Shown here: positions 48,070-56,021 of the stretch, piece by piece | Position numbering within the stretch: position 1 is the first letter of the stretch | Layout: every line of letters begins with the position of its first letter | Assembly: GCF_000820705.1 (NCBI RefSeq) | Contig: NZ_CCXI01000012.1 | Span: 1-64,000, forward strand | DNA: 64,000 bases | Origin: Clostridium polynesiense | GTDB lineage: Bacteria > Bacillota > Clostridia > Clostridiales > Clostridiaceae | Direction of reading: 5' to 3' | Program-made: the position numbers and the translations under genes | The notes under the pieces: model-generated | The model's input: only the letters and a program-made list of their open reading frames with translations | Told to the model about the DNA's origin: nothing | Database searches by the model: none

Positions 48070-49071
48070 ATGAAATATACACATTTAGGCAGAACAGGTC
48101 TTAAGGTTAGTAAACTTTGTCTTGGAACAATGAATTTTGGACCTCGTACTGAAGAAAAAGAAGCATTCAAAATCTTGGATAGGGCACTAGACGCAGGAAT
48201 TAACTATATTGATACCGCTAATATTTACGGAAGTTTACATGGACAACATGCTGATAACCATACAGGATGGACAGAAGAAATTTTAGGCAGATGGTTTGCA
48301 CAGGGGGAGCAAAGACGTGATAGGGTTATCCTTGCAACAAAGGTATATTGTAATATGCATGATGAAACTGAAGGACCTAATGGAGACGGTAACTCAGCTT
48401 TCAAAATACGCAGACACGTGGAAGGATCTTTAAGAAGATTGCAAACAGATCATATTGATATATATCAGATGCACCATATAGAAAGACATGCACCTTGGGA
48501 AGAAATCTGGGGAGCATTTGAGCGTGTTATAAATCAGGGAAAAGCAACTTACATCGGTTCCTGTAACTTTGCCGCACGCCATTTAGTTGCGGCACAGGCA
48601 AATGCTGAAAAGAGAAATTTCTTGGGACTTGTAAGCGAGCAAGATAAATACAATCTTGCTAACAGGCTTCCAGAACTTGAAGTACTGCCAGCAACAGAAG
48701 AATTAGGAATAGCATTCTTGCCTTGGAGTCCTCTCCATGGCGGATACCTTAGCGGAAGCGTTCTTAAGAATGCAGCGAATAGCAGAGGTGCTGAAGAATT
48801 CGGAAGAAATTTATCTCCGGAAAAACATAAACAGCTTGAAGAATATTCTGCGCTTTGCAGAGAGCTTGGTGAAAGTGAAGCTAACGTTGCTCTTGCATGG
48901 CTTCTGGCAAATCCAAGGGTAACTGCTCCAATCATAGGACCTAGAACTATGAAGCAGTTAGAAGATGCTTTACATGCTCTGGAAATAGAGCTTTCTGATG
49001 AAGTTCTTCAAAGACTGGATGAAATATTCCCTGGTCCCGGAGGAGCTGCTCCAGAAGCCTATGCCTGGTAA
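48070..49071 (+). CDS. Aldo/keto reductase
   Basis: An AKR TIM-barrel of 333 residues. Catalytic tetrad: Asp and Tyr in YIDTANIYG, Lys in LATKVYCN, His in YQMHHIERH. The C-terminal NADPH site contains PIIGPRTMKQLEDAL. The length and insertion after IYG resemble the YajO/Tas-like AKR group. ATG 48070 is preferred (GGGAGG about 10 nt upstream); ATG 48061 sits too close. It is separated from the PTS operon by a terminator. Confidence 0.92.
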   Translation: MKYTHLGRTGLKVSKLCLGTMNFGPRTEEKEAFKILDRALDAGINYIDTANIYGSLHGQHADNHTGWTEEILGRWFAQGEQRRDRVILATKVYCNMHDETEGPNGDGNSAFKIRRHVEGSLRRLQTDHIDIYQMHHIERHAPWEEIWGAFERVINQGKATYIGSCNFAARHLVAAQANAEKRNFLGLVSEQDKYNLANRLPELEVLPATEELGIAFLPWSPLHGGYLSGSVLKNAANSRGAEEFGRNLSPEKHKQLEEYSALCRELGESEANVALAWLLANPRVTAPIIGPRTMKQLEDALHALEIELSDEVLQRLDEIFPGPGGAAPEAYAW

Positions 49072-49112
49072 ATTTATAAAATATACAATTTTATAAATAA
49101 AGTTCTTATATA

Positions 49113-49148
49113 ATAAAAGAGTGGTATTAAACCACTCTTTTATACTTT
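49113..49148. terminator. Bidirectional terminator between the AKR and azoreductase genes
   Basis: A perfect 12-bp stem (49113-49124 with 49132-49143), A-rich on the left and T-rich on the right, between convergent genes. Confidence 0.85.
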
Positions 49149-49185
49149 TATGTCTCCATATGATTATTATATGTAAATTTTATAC

Positions 49186-49791
49186 TTAAAATTTCTTTGC
49201 TAATTCTTTGGCTTTAAGTATAGCTTCTTCTACAATAGCCTCAACATCATTTCCGATAACATCTAAGCCTTCTGCTGCTATAGTTGTATAATCTGCTACT
49301 CCAAGGAAAGCTAAAATTGTCCTTAAATATCTGTCACCCATTTCAAAGGCCGAGAAAGGTTCAGCGGAATAATTTCCTCCTCTTGAAACTATGTTAACTG
49401 CTTTTTTCCCTGTGCATAATCCCATTGGACCTGTGGCTGTATATTTAAATGTAATTCCTGTAACAGTGATGTAATCAATATATGCTTTAAGTATAGCTGG
49501 AATGCTTAAATTCCAGAAGGGCTCTGCAATTACATATTTATCTGCTTCTAAAAATTGAAAGGCATATTTAAGTATTGGATGATTTTTATCTACTATCAGT
49601 GAAGGTGATCGCAGTTCTTCAAGCTGTCCAAAGGGAAGTGGAGCTATTCCCTCTTTATATAAATCTAAGGTTATAATCTCATCTTCTGGATTGTTTTTTT
49701 TATATTCTTCTATAAAACTATCTGATATTCTGAAGGTTCTTGATTGACCTTCTTTTTTTGCGTTTGCTTTAATATATAGTACTTTATTCAT
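49186..49791 (-). CDS. azoR: FMN-dependent NADH-azoreductase
   Basis: A flavodoxin-fold protein of 201 residues with MNKVLYIKANAKKEGQSRT, PFWNLSIPAILKAYIDYI and the FMN loop VSRGGNYS. AzoR/AcpD enzymes reduce quinones and azo compounds, protecting against electrophiles. GAGAGG lies upstream of the ATG on the minus strand. It is convergent with the aldo/keto reductase. Confidence 0.9.
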   Translation of the reverse strand: MNKVLYIKANAKKEGQSRTFRISDSFIEEYKKNNPEDEIITLDLYKEGIAPLPFGQLEELRSPSLIVDKNHPILKYAFQFLEADKYVIAEPFWNLSIPAILKAYIDYITVTGITFKYTATGPMGLCTGKKAVNIVSRGGNYSAEPFSAFEMGDRYLRTILAFLGVADYTTIAAEGLDVIGNDVEAIVEEAILKAKELAKKF

Positions 49792-49948
49792 TGAATTGTT
49801 CCTCTCTTATTTAACTATAGTTACTTTAAAATATTTATTATTATAATATAATAATAATACATAAATATTTTATTATCAAGGAGAGGAAATTGATTAAGTA
49901 AAATATTTACAAATATAAAAGCAAAGGTATATAATGAAACTATAAAAA

Positions 49949-50339
49949 ATGGAGGAGAAGGCCTTATCTCAAAATAATATAATACTTGATTTAGAAAGTG
50001 ACAGCTATAAGGCGATAAAGGTATCTCATGGATTAATCAGTGGATACAGCTCGATAATGTTTCAATATATGCTTACAGGAAAACCTGTACTTTCTATCAT
50101 AGATAAAGAAAGAAAAAACAAAAAAAGGCTTTATTGCACCGATTATTTGGGGAATTACTCTTATAATGAAGATATGAATATAAATGAATTTAAAGAGATG
50201 ATTTTAATGGATAAAGATCCTAAAAAAAGAAGAGCGTATGAGAAAATTTTTACGAAGCATAACTAATGGAGATGGAACCAGTGGTAAAAAAGTACATAGG
50301 CATATAAAAAATGAAGTGCTGTCAGATTTATTAAAGTAA
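49949..50339 (+). pseudogene. Remnant of a CDP-glycerol glycerophosphotransferase (TagF/TagB-like)
   Basis: 49949-50266 encodes about 105 residues matching only the C-terminal part of teichoic-acid polymerases (SGYSSIMFQYMLTGKPVLSI, then KKRLYCTDYLGNYSY). The N-terminal and catalytic histidine regions are missing. After the TAA at 50264-50266 another frame continues as TNGDGTSGKKVHRHIKNEVL and stops at 50337-50339, indicating an additional single-base frameshift. The apparent start ATG overlaps the GGAGGAG sequence. It is decayed. Confidence 0.7.
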
Positions 50340-50375
50340 AGCTAAAGTATACTTAATGAAGAAAGGATGGATAAT

Positions 50376-50795
50376 ATGCTTTATAAGAAGATGGGAACAA
50401 ATTGGATTATAAGGATAGATAAAGGAGAAGAAATAATTGCTTCTCTTAAAAAAATATGTGCCGATAATGACATCCAGGCAGGATTTGTAACTGCCATAGG
50501 TGCTGCGGATAAGGTGGAAATAGGTCTCTTCGATACCCATACCAAAACCTATAATTCAAAGGTTCTAAGTGGAGATTTCGAAATAACGAATCTTTCCGGC
50601 AATGTATCAAGAAATGATGGACAGGTATACATCCATATTCATATAACCTTAGGAGATTCTGAGTATAATGCCCATGGCGGTCACTTAAATGAAGCATGGA
50701 TAAGCGGAACCTGTGAAATGTTATTAACAGAGGTACAGGGTGAAATAGGAAGAGAATATAATGAGGACTCAGGGTTAAATTTGTTCAAGCTATAA
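50376..50795 (+). CDS. PPC/DUF296 domain protein
   Basis: A single-domain protein of 139 residues of the PPC (DUF296) family, with RIDKGEEIIASLKKIC, GFVTAIGAADKVEIGLFD and IHIHITLGDSEYNAHGGHL. The conserved histidines could bind metal. Bacterial members form trimers; their function is poorly known, and DNA binding is suggested by the plant AT-hook relatives. ATG 50376 fits GAAAGG 9 nt upstream better than ATG 50367. Confidence 0.8.
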   Translation: MLYKKMGTNWIIRIDKGEEIIASLKKICADNDIQAGFVTAIGAADKVEIGLFDTHTKTYNSKVLSGDFEITNLSGNVSRNDGQVYIHIHITLGDSEYNAHGGHLNEAWISGTCEMLLTEVQGEIGREYNEDSGLNLFKL

Positions 50796-50819
50796 ATTAA
50801 AAGTTGATATATATAAAGA

Positions 50820-50864
50820 TTATAGTCATGTACCACCAGCTTAGCTGGTGGTACATGACTATAA
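50820..50864. terminator. Bidirectional terminator/palindrome (CCACCAGC-TTA-GCTGGTGG core)
   Basis: A perfect 21-bp stem (50820-50840 with 50844-50864) with a TTA loop, between convergent genes, followed by AATTTTT. It is unusually long and perfect for a terminator. Confidence 0.8.
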
Positions 50865-50869
50865 ATTTT

Positions 50870-51745
50870 TCATTTTAAATTATTTTTAAGTACATTATAA
50901 AGCGCCTCTGTTTCCTCCGGAGTTTTTCCGTTCAAAAATACTGTAAGCTCCTCTAAGGTTATAACTATATAAGGAGGATTATCTCTATATACATACATCT
51001 TTGATTTACCATAGGTATTAAGGTTATAGTTTCCAAGGCTGTATGCCTCTGTACCCACTCCGTTTGTCCTTACACCCTTGGGGAGTTTATCAATTTTATC
51101 TATTGTCTTAACCTCATTTAAGCTGAAACTGTAGCTGTATACCGGAGCAGAGATTTCAGCTGTGCTGTTATTTATAGATAATTTAAAACTTGCTGTATCA
51201 AAGGAAATAAACATGAAGGATAAGAATACCAGCAAAGCAGTAATGGAGGCATAGGTAAAAAAGTTTAAATATTTTCCTTTTTTGTTCCCTGTGTTTAGTG
51301 TATAGCCGTACCCCATACGCTTAGGCACCATCAGTCTTTTATCTTTAGGGTTGCAGTAGCCGCCCTTTGCCCAACATTCGTCCTCCTCTGTGTTAAAGGA
51401 TTCTTTCTTCTTTAAGGATAATAATTTATTAAAGTGCTGCATAAATACCCTGTTATTAAAATAAAAGAATAAACCTATCCATATAAAGAGGTAAATTATT
51501 AAAAAAGAGGGGTATTTAGTGGCTATCAAAATAGGTAAAGCTAAAGCTGTAAATAATACAGTCAGCTTCCTTGATGATATTTTATAACTCTCTTTTATAT
51601 TTTTTACTTCCTCTTCCTCCTGCATAGAATAGGGAAGTCTGATGCTTAAAAGTATATTATTATTAATTTTACCAGAGTCCTCGTTAGTAAAAAATACTGA
51701 TATTGAAATTATTATTATTACAAATAATAAAATAATCCCTGTCAT
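50870..51745 (-). CDS. DUF5808-like membrane protein
   Basis: A protein of 291 residues. One helix at the N terminus, two helices near 65-100, then the DUF5808-like segment ECWAKGGYCNPKDKRLMVPK followed by RMGYGYTLN, another helix (about 170-190) and a C-terminal extracytoplasmic or PH-like beta domain. Function unknown; relatives are associated with small membrane proteins of Firmicutes. ATG at 51745 is chosen, about 11 nt after AAGG; a GTG at 51754 would be only 2 nt from it. Confidence 0.6.
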   Translation of the reverse strand: MTGIILLFVIIIISISVFFTNEDSGKINNNILLSIRLPYSMQEEEEVKNIKESYKISSRKLTVLFTALALPILIATKYPSFLIIYLFIWIGLFFYFNNRVFMQHFNKLLSLKKKESFNTEEDECWAKGGYCNPKDKRLMVPKRMGYGYTLNTGNKKGKYLNFFTYASITALLVFLSFMFISFDTASFKLSINNSTAEISAPVYSYSFSLNEVKTIDKIDKLPKGVRTNGVGTEAYSLGNYNLNTYGKSKMYVYRDNPPYIVITLEELTVFLNGKTPEETEALYNVLKNNLK

Positions 51746-51798
51746 TATTAACACATCCTTGGATATTATTTATGTTATATAATATGTATTTTATAATT

Positions 51799-52476
51799 CT
51801 AGGGTAAATTATTTATCTGCCAGTTTATAGGCTCTATCCCTTTAGAAATTAAAAAGTTATTAGCTTTTGAAAAAGGTCTGCTTCCAAAGAAACCTCTATA
51901 GGCAGAAAGTGGACTTGGATGCGGAGATTTAATAATAAAATGGTTAGGATTTGTTATTAAGCTTATTTTAGATTGAGCGTTGCTTCCCCAAAGTATGAAC
52001 ACAATTGGTTTTTCTCTTAAGTTCAACAGCTGTATAACCTTATTTGTAAATATCTCCCAACCGATATTTCTATGGGAATTAGGCTTACCAGCTGCCACCG
52101 TTAAAACAGTGTTAAGCAGCAGCACCCCTTGTTCTGTCCAACTTTTTAAATAGCCATTATTTGGAATATAGCATCCTAAATCCTCCTTAAGTTCCTGATA
52201 AATATTTATAAGGGAAGGAGGCGGTTGAATACCCGGTTTTACGGAAAAGCTTAGTCCATGAGCCTGACCGGCACCGTGATAGGGATCTTGTCCCAATATT
52301 ACTGCTTTAATATCCTTGTAGGCTGTATAATGAAGGGCATTAAATATATCATACATATCCGGATAAATGGTTTTTGTCTTATATTCCTTAATGAGAAATA
52401 CCCTTAATTTTCTATAATATTCTTTATTAAATTCTTCCTTTAAAAGTTCGTTCCAATCGTTATCAAATTTAATCAT
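51799..52476 (-). CDS. ung: Uracil-DNA glycosylase (family 1)
   Basis: A protein of 225 residues with the water-activating motif [20 protein letters not shown] and [18 protein letters not shown]. It removes uracil from DNA to start base excision repair. ATG 52476 is chosen because the in-frame GTG at 52485 lies within the AGGTGA ribosome site. Confidence 0.97.
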   Translation of the reverse strand: MIKFDNDWNELLKEEFNKEYYRKLRVFLIKEYKTKTIYPDMYDIFNALHYTAYKDIKAVILGQDPYHGAGQAHGLSFSVKPGIQPPPSLINIYQELKEDLGCYIPNNGYLKSWTEQGVLLLNTVLTVAAGKPNSHRNIGWEIFTNKVIQLLNLREKPIVFILWGSNAQSKISLITNPNHFIIKSPHPSPLSAYRGFFGSRPFSKANNFLISKGIEPINWQINNLP

Positions 52477-52516
52477 ATTAATCACCTAATTTAATTATAG
52501 CAGTGAAAATGAAATA

Positions 52517-53530
52517 TTAAATAATTTTTTTGACGCTTTCTTTAATAATAAGTTTAGGTGTAAGACATATGCTTTTCGGTTGAGAATTTTTATTTTTAAT
52601 CAGATTAAGCATGAGCTCAGAAGCTTTTGTCCCAAGCAGTGAAATATTTTGTTCTATAGAGGTTATCTCTGTATCTATGCTAAACTCATTTACCAAATTA
52701 TCATAGCTTATTACAGATATATCCTCAGGAATTCTGAGACCTTTTTCTTTTAGCTTTTTTAAAAGTCCAAAGGTCATCATATCACTGGTTACAAAGACCG
52801 CAGAAGGAGCTGTCTCCACCAATTTTTCACCTGCCTCGTATCCGCTTTTGACCTTATAATCTCCAAGAAGGATGTAATCTTCACTTATATCTATTCCATG
52901 CTCCTCCATGGCTCTTTTATAGCCTTCATATCTGGAATATGGCATCTTTGAATTAGAGCAGTGAGTTATGCAGGAAATTTTTCTATGTCCATGATCGATT
53001 AAATATTTAGTTGCTATATAAGCACCTTCTAAGCTGTCAAAATACACCTTGCTGCAATTTAAATCCGGAAAAACTCTATCAATCATTATATAGGGTATAG
53101 TTAATTTTTTTAGTGCTTCTGAAACCTCCTCTTGATGTTCATAGGAGGAGTTTGAAACAGTTATAAATAATCCGTCTATCCCTCTGGAAGATAGCAAATC
53201 TATTAAATGGATATCCTCTTTATACTCATCGTCGGAGTTTACTATCATTAAAGCATAGCCGAACCTTCTGCAGTAAGTTTCAATGGCTTTTGTAAGCCTT
53301 GAAAAGAATATGTTGTCAACATCAGGGATAATGAGACCGAAGGTTTTTGTTTCATTGGTAACTAAGCTTCTTGCATTTATATTAGGAGTATAATTATGCT
53401 CCCTTGCTATCTTTTTAATAAGTTCTCTTTTTTCTTCAGAGATTCTGCATGGTTTATTGTTAAGAACCAGAGATACTGCACTTACAGATACATTAGCAAG
53501 TTTTGCAATATCCTTTATTGTAACTTTCAT
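52517..53530 (-). CDS. LacI-family repressor (nucleoside/ribose operon regulator)
   Basis: A protein of 337 residues. N-terminal HTH VTIKDIAKLANVSVSAVSLV and hinge helix NINARSLV, then a periplasmic-binding-like sensor domain with FGLIIPDVDNIFF, GIDGLFIT and PSAVFVTSDMMTFG. It is divergent from the acetyltransferase-ribokinase-nucleoside hydrolase-transporter operon, whose promoter is flanked by two TAAAACGTTTTA palindromes. A ribose or nucleoside effector is inferred. ATG 53530 is chosen over GTG 53539, which lies in GGGTGA. Confidence 0.9.
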   Translation of the reverse strand: MKVTIKDIAKLANVSVSAVSLVLNNKPCRISEEKRELIKKIAREHNYTPNINARSLVTNETKTFGLIIPDVDNIFFSRLTKAIETYCRRFGYALMIVNSDDEYKEDIHLIDLLSSRGIDGLFITVSNSSYEHQEEVSEALKKLTIPYIMIDRVFPDLNCSKVYFDSLEGAYIATKYLIDHGHRKISCITHCSNSKMPYSRYEGYKRAMEEHGIDISEDYILLGDYKVKSGYEAGEKLVETAPSAVFVTSDMMTFGLLKKLKEKGLRIPEDISVISYDNLVNEFSIDTEITSIEQNISLLGTKASELMLNLIKNKNSQPKSICLTPKLIIKESVKKII

Positions 53531-53611
53531 TTTTATCACCCAGATAAATTATAGCATATTTTATTGAATAGCGGGAATAGTAATAAAATGTACTTCCAAT
53601 ACATAACAGTG

Positions 53612-53625
53612 ATAAAACGTTTTAT
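53612..53625. promoter_or_regulatory. LacI-type operator O1 (upstream)
   Basis: A perfect palindrome ATAAAACGTTTTAT with the central CG typical of LacI-family operators, 18 bp upstream of the -35 box. Confidence 0.75.
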
Positions 53626-53642
53626 TTTTTTGTCGAAAAATG

Positions 53643-53671
53643 TTGACAACGGTTTCTTTGAATGATATTAT
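53643..53671 (+). promoter_or_regulatory. Promoter of the nucleoside utilisation operon
   Basis: Perfect TTGACA (53643-53648), 17 bp, TATTAT (53666-53671). A cre-like TGACAACGGTTTCT (53644-53657) overlaps the -35 box. Confidence 0.85.
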
Positions 53672-53685
53672 GTTTTTGTAATTAG

Positions 53686-53697
53686 TAAAACGTTTTA
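53686..53697. promoter_or_regulatory. LacI-type operator O2 (downstream)
   Basis: Perfect palindrome TAAAACGTTTTA about 8 bp after the predicted start site, 73 bp centre to centre from O1, close to seven helical turns. Confidence 0.75.
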
Positions 53698-53713
53698 TCA
53701 AGGGGATAGCGAA

Positions 53714-54139
53714 ATGTATGTTAAGGAAAATGGCTTAACCTGGGAGATATATGATTCCATAAGAAGATATGCTCCTATGCAGCAATACGATAAAGAGGAC
53801 ATTATACAAGCTTTAAAAAATACCCTATACAGTGCAGTTATCTATGACGAAGAAAAACCTATAGCCATTGGAAGAGTAGTGGGCGATGGAAGGATCACTT
53901 TTTTTATAAAAGACGTAGTGGTACATCCGGATTATAGGAAAAAACATATAGGAAGTATGATTGTAAATAATCTTTTAGATTACATAGAATCCTGCAGCTG
54001 CAAAAATCCTTATATAGGACTTATGGCCATGCCGAACACTGAGAAGTTTTACGAAAAATTTGGATTTATAACCCGACCAAATGAACGCTATGGTTCAGGT
54101 ATGATTTGTTTAGATAGAAAGAAGGATGGGAACAGTTAG
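53714..54139 (+). CDS. GNAT-family N-acetyltransferase
   Basis: A protein of 141 residues. The acetyl-CoA loop is VVHPDYRKKHIGSMIVNNLL (V-x-P-x-x-(R/K)-x-x-G-I-G type); YEKFGF near the C terminus is typical. The acceptor is unknown. It is the first gene of the repressor-controlled operon and ends 1 nt before rbsK, suggesting coupled translation and a link to sugar or nucleoside use. Confidence 0.85.
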   Translation: MYVKENGLTWEIYDSIRRYAPMQQYDKEDIIQALKNTLYSAVIYDEEKPIAIGRVVGDGRITFFIKDVVVHPDYRKKHIGSMIVNNLLDYIESCSCKNPYIGLMAMPNTEKFYEKFGFITRPNERYGSGMICLDRKKDGNS

Positions 54140-54140
54140 T

Positions 54141-55064
54141 ATGAAAAAAGTAATTGTAGTTGGAAGTCTTAACATGGACCTTACCATAAAAGTTGATAAA
54201 ATGCCGAATAACGGAGAAACTATCCAGGGAAATGCCTTTTTTATGAATGAAGGCGGAAAAGGAGGAAACCAAGCTGTAGCTGCTGTAAGATCCGGTGCAC
54301 AGGTTTCCTTTGTAGGAAGTGTGGGAAAAGATGCTTTTGGAGAAAAAATACTAAGCTCGTTAAGAGAAAATAACATAAACACAGATGCTGTTCAGATTCA
54401 AGATAAGGATTCTACAGGTTTAGCCATGATTATAAGGCATAATAATGATAACAGAATTATATTAAACCCCGGAGCAAATGAAACATTAACTTTTTCTTTT
54501 GCAAAGGATAAACTTGATGAAATTGCATCTGAAGAGGATATATTTATAACCCAGTTCGAAAATGATATAGAGGTAACCCTTAAGCTCATAGAGCATGCTA
54601 AAAACATAGGTATGACAACTATATTAAATCCTGCTCCTGCAAAGAAATTTTCAGAGGATTTCTATAAATATATAGATATATTAGTGATTAATCAAAGTGA
54701 ATGTGAAATACTTACAGGGATTTATCCTGAAAGCATAGAAGAATGTAAAAAAGCAGGAAGGGAATTAAGAGGAAAAGGGATTAAGAATGCAGTGATAACC
54801 CTAGGTTCTCAGGGAAGTGTAACTATAACTCCTGAAGAAATAATAGAAGCAGAGGCATATAAGGTTTCTGCGGTGGACTCTACCGCAGCAGGAGATTCCT
54901 TTATAGGAGCCATGGCTGCAAAGCTTTCTTTTGGTGAAACATTCAATGAAGCTTTAAAATATGCAACTAAGGTTTCTGCTATAACCGTTACCAGAGAAGG
55001 AGCTCAGGTTTCTATTCCCACAAGTGGACAAGTAGAAGAAATTTTTAAAAATAAAGGAGAATAA
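54141..55064 (+). CDS. rbsK: Ribokinase
   Basis: A PfkB-family kinase of 307 residues. Substrate loop NEGGKGGNQAVAAVRSGA, anion-hole motif DSTAAGDSFIGAMAAKL with the catalytic Asp, and NPAPAKKF, typical of ribokinases. It phosphorylates ribose released by the nucleoside hydrolase encoded next. ATG 54141 follows the acetyltransferase stop by 1 nt; an in-frame ATG at 54126 is possible but adds residues not seen in the family. Confidence 0.92.
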   Translation: MKKVIVVGSLNMDLTIKVDKMPNNGETIQGNAFFMNEGGKGGNQAVAAVRSGAQVSFVGSVGKDAFGEKILSSLRENNINTDAVQIQDKDSTGLAMIIRHNNDNRIILNPGANETLTFSFAKDKLDEIASEEDIFITQFENDIEVTLKLIEHAKNIGMTTILNPAPAKKFSEDFYKYIDILVINQSECEILTGIYPESIEECKKAGRELRGKGIKNAVITLGSQGSVTITPEEIIEAEAYKVSAVDSTAAGDSFIGAMAAKLSFGETFNEALKYATKVSAITVTREGAQVSIPTSGQVEEIFKNKGE

Positions 55065-55066
55065 AA

Positions 55067-55990
55067 ATGGATATTAAAAGAAAATTAATAATTGATACCG
55101 ACCCAGGTATTGATGATGCAATTGCCATCGCCATTGCCTTGTTTTCTGAAAAGCTTGATGTAAAATTAATTACTACCGTAGCAGGAAATGTAAGCGTGGA
55201 TTTGGTTACGGAAAATGCTTTAAGGCTGTTGACCTTCTTTGATAAGAAAGTACCTGTGGCTAAAGGAGCAGGAGAGCCCTTGATTCAAAAATTCCTTGAT
55301 GCTAAGGACATTCACGGAGCCACAGGAATGGATGGTTATGAATTTGGAGAACCTGACAGAAGTAATCTGTTAGAGGAACATGCTGTCAATGCTATGAGAA
55401 GGGTAATACTTGAAAGTGAAACCCCTGTGACTATTGCAGCTATTGGACCTTTAACAAACATAGCTCTTTTATTAAAGATGTATCCTGAAGTAAAGAGCAA
55501 TATAGATGAAATAGTGTTTATGGGAGGCTCTATTACAAGAGGAAATAAGACTGTTATGGGAGAGTTCAATATAGCTACTGACCCGGAAGCAGCTAAAATA
55601 GTATTTGACAGCGGAATTAACCTTCTTATGGCAGGGCTTGATATGGGGCTAAAGGCTCTTGTTCATCCTGAAGACAGTGAAAAGATAAAGATTTTGGGTA
55701 AGACAGGAGATATGATGTACTCTTTATTTCAAAAATACAGAGGGGGAAGCTTTAAAACAGGGCTTAAGATGTATGACAGCTGTGCTGTAGCATATCTTCT
55801 TTGTCCGGAAATGTATGAGCTTACTGATACATTTATAGATGTAGAAACCTCAAGCAGTCTGACCCTTGGATGTACAATAGTTGATTTAAAAGGATATTTA
55901 GGTAAGCCTGCTAATGCTAAAGTATGTACAGACATAAATCAGGATATGTTTAAAAAATGGTTTATAAGTTCCATTGAGAAATGCATATAA
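55067..55990 (+). CDS. Inosine-uridine-preferring nucleoside hydrolase
   Basis: An IUNH enzyme of 307 residues with the Ca-binding Asp cluster IIDTDPGIDDAIA, IAAIGPLTNIALLL, FMGGSITRGNKTVMGEFNI (catalytic pocket) and YDSCAVAYLL. It splits ribonucleosides into base and ribose. It begins 2 nt after rbsK with AAAGGAG, in one operon with the kinase that uses its product. Confidence 0.94.
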   Translation: MDIKRKLIIDTDPGIDDAIAIAIALFSEKLDVKLITTVAGNVSVDLVTENALRLLTFFDKKVPVAKGAGEPLIQKFLDAKDIHGATGMDGYEFGEPDRSNLLEEHAVNAMRRVILESETPVTIAAIGPLTNIALLLKMYPEVKSNIDEIVFMGGSITRGNKTVMGEFNIATDPEAAKIVFDSGINLLMAGLDMGLKALVHPEDSEKIKILGKTGDMMYSLFQKYRGGSFKTGLKMYDSCAVAYLLCPEMYELTDTFIDVETSSSLTLGCTIVDLKGYLGKPANAKVCTDINQDMFKKWFISSIEKCI

Positions 55991-56021
55991 TTTAAAACAA
56001 ACATAGGGGGAGAAAATTTTT

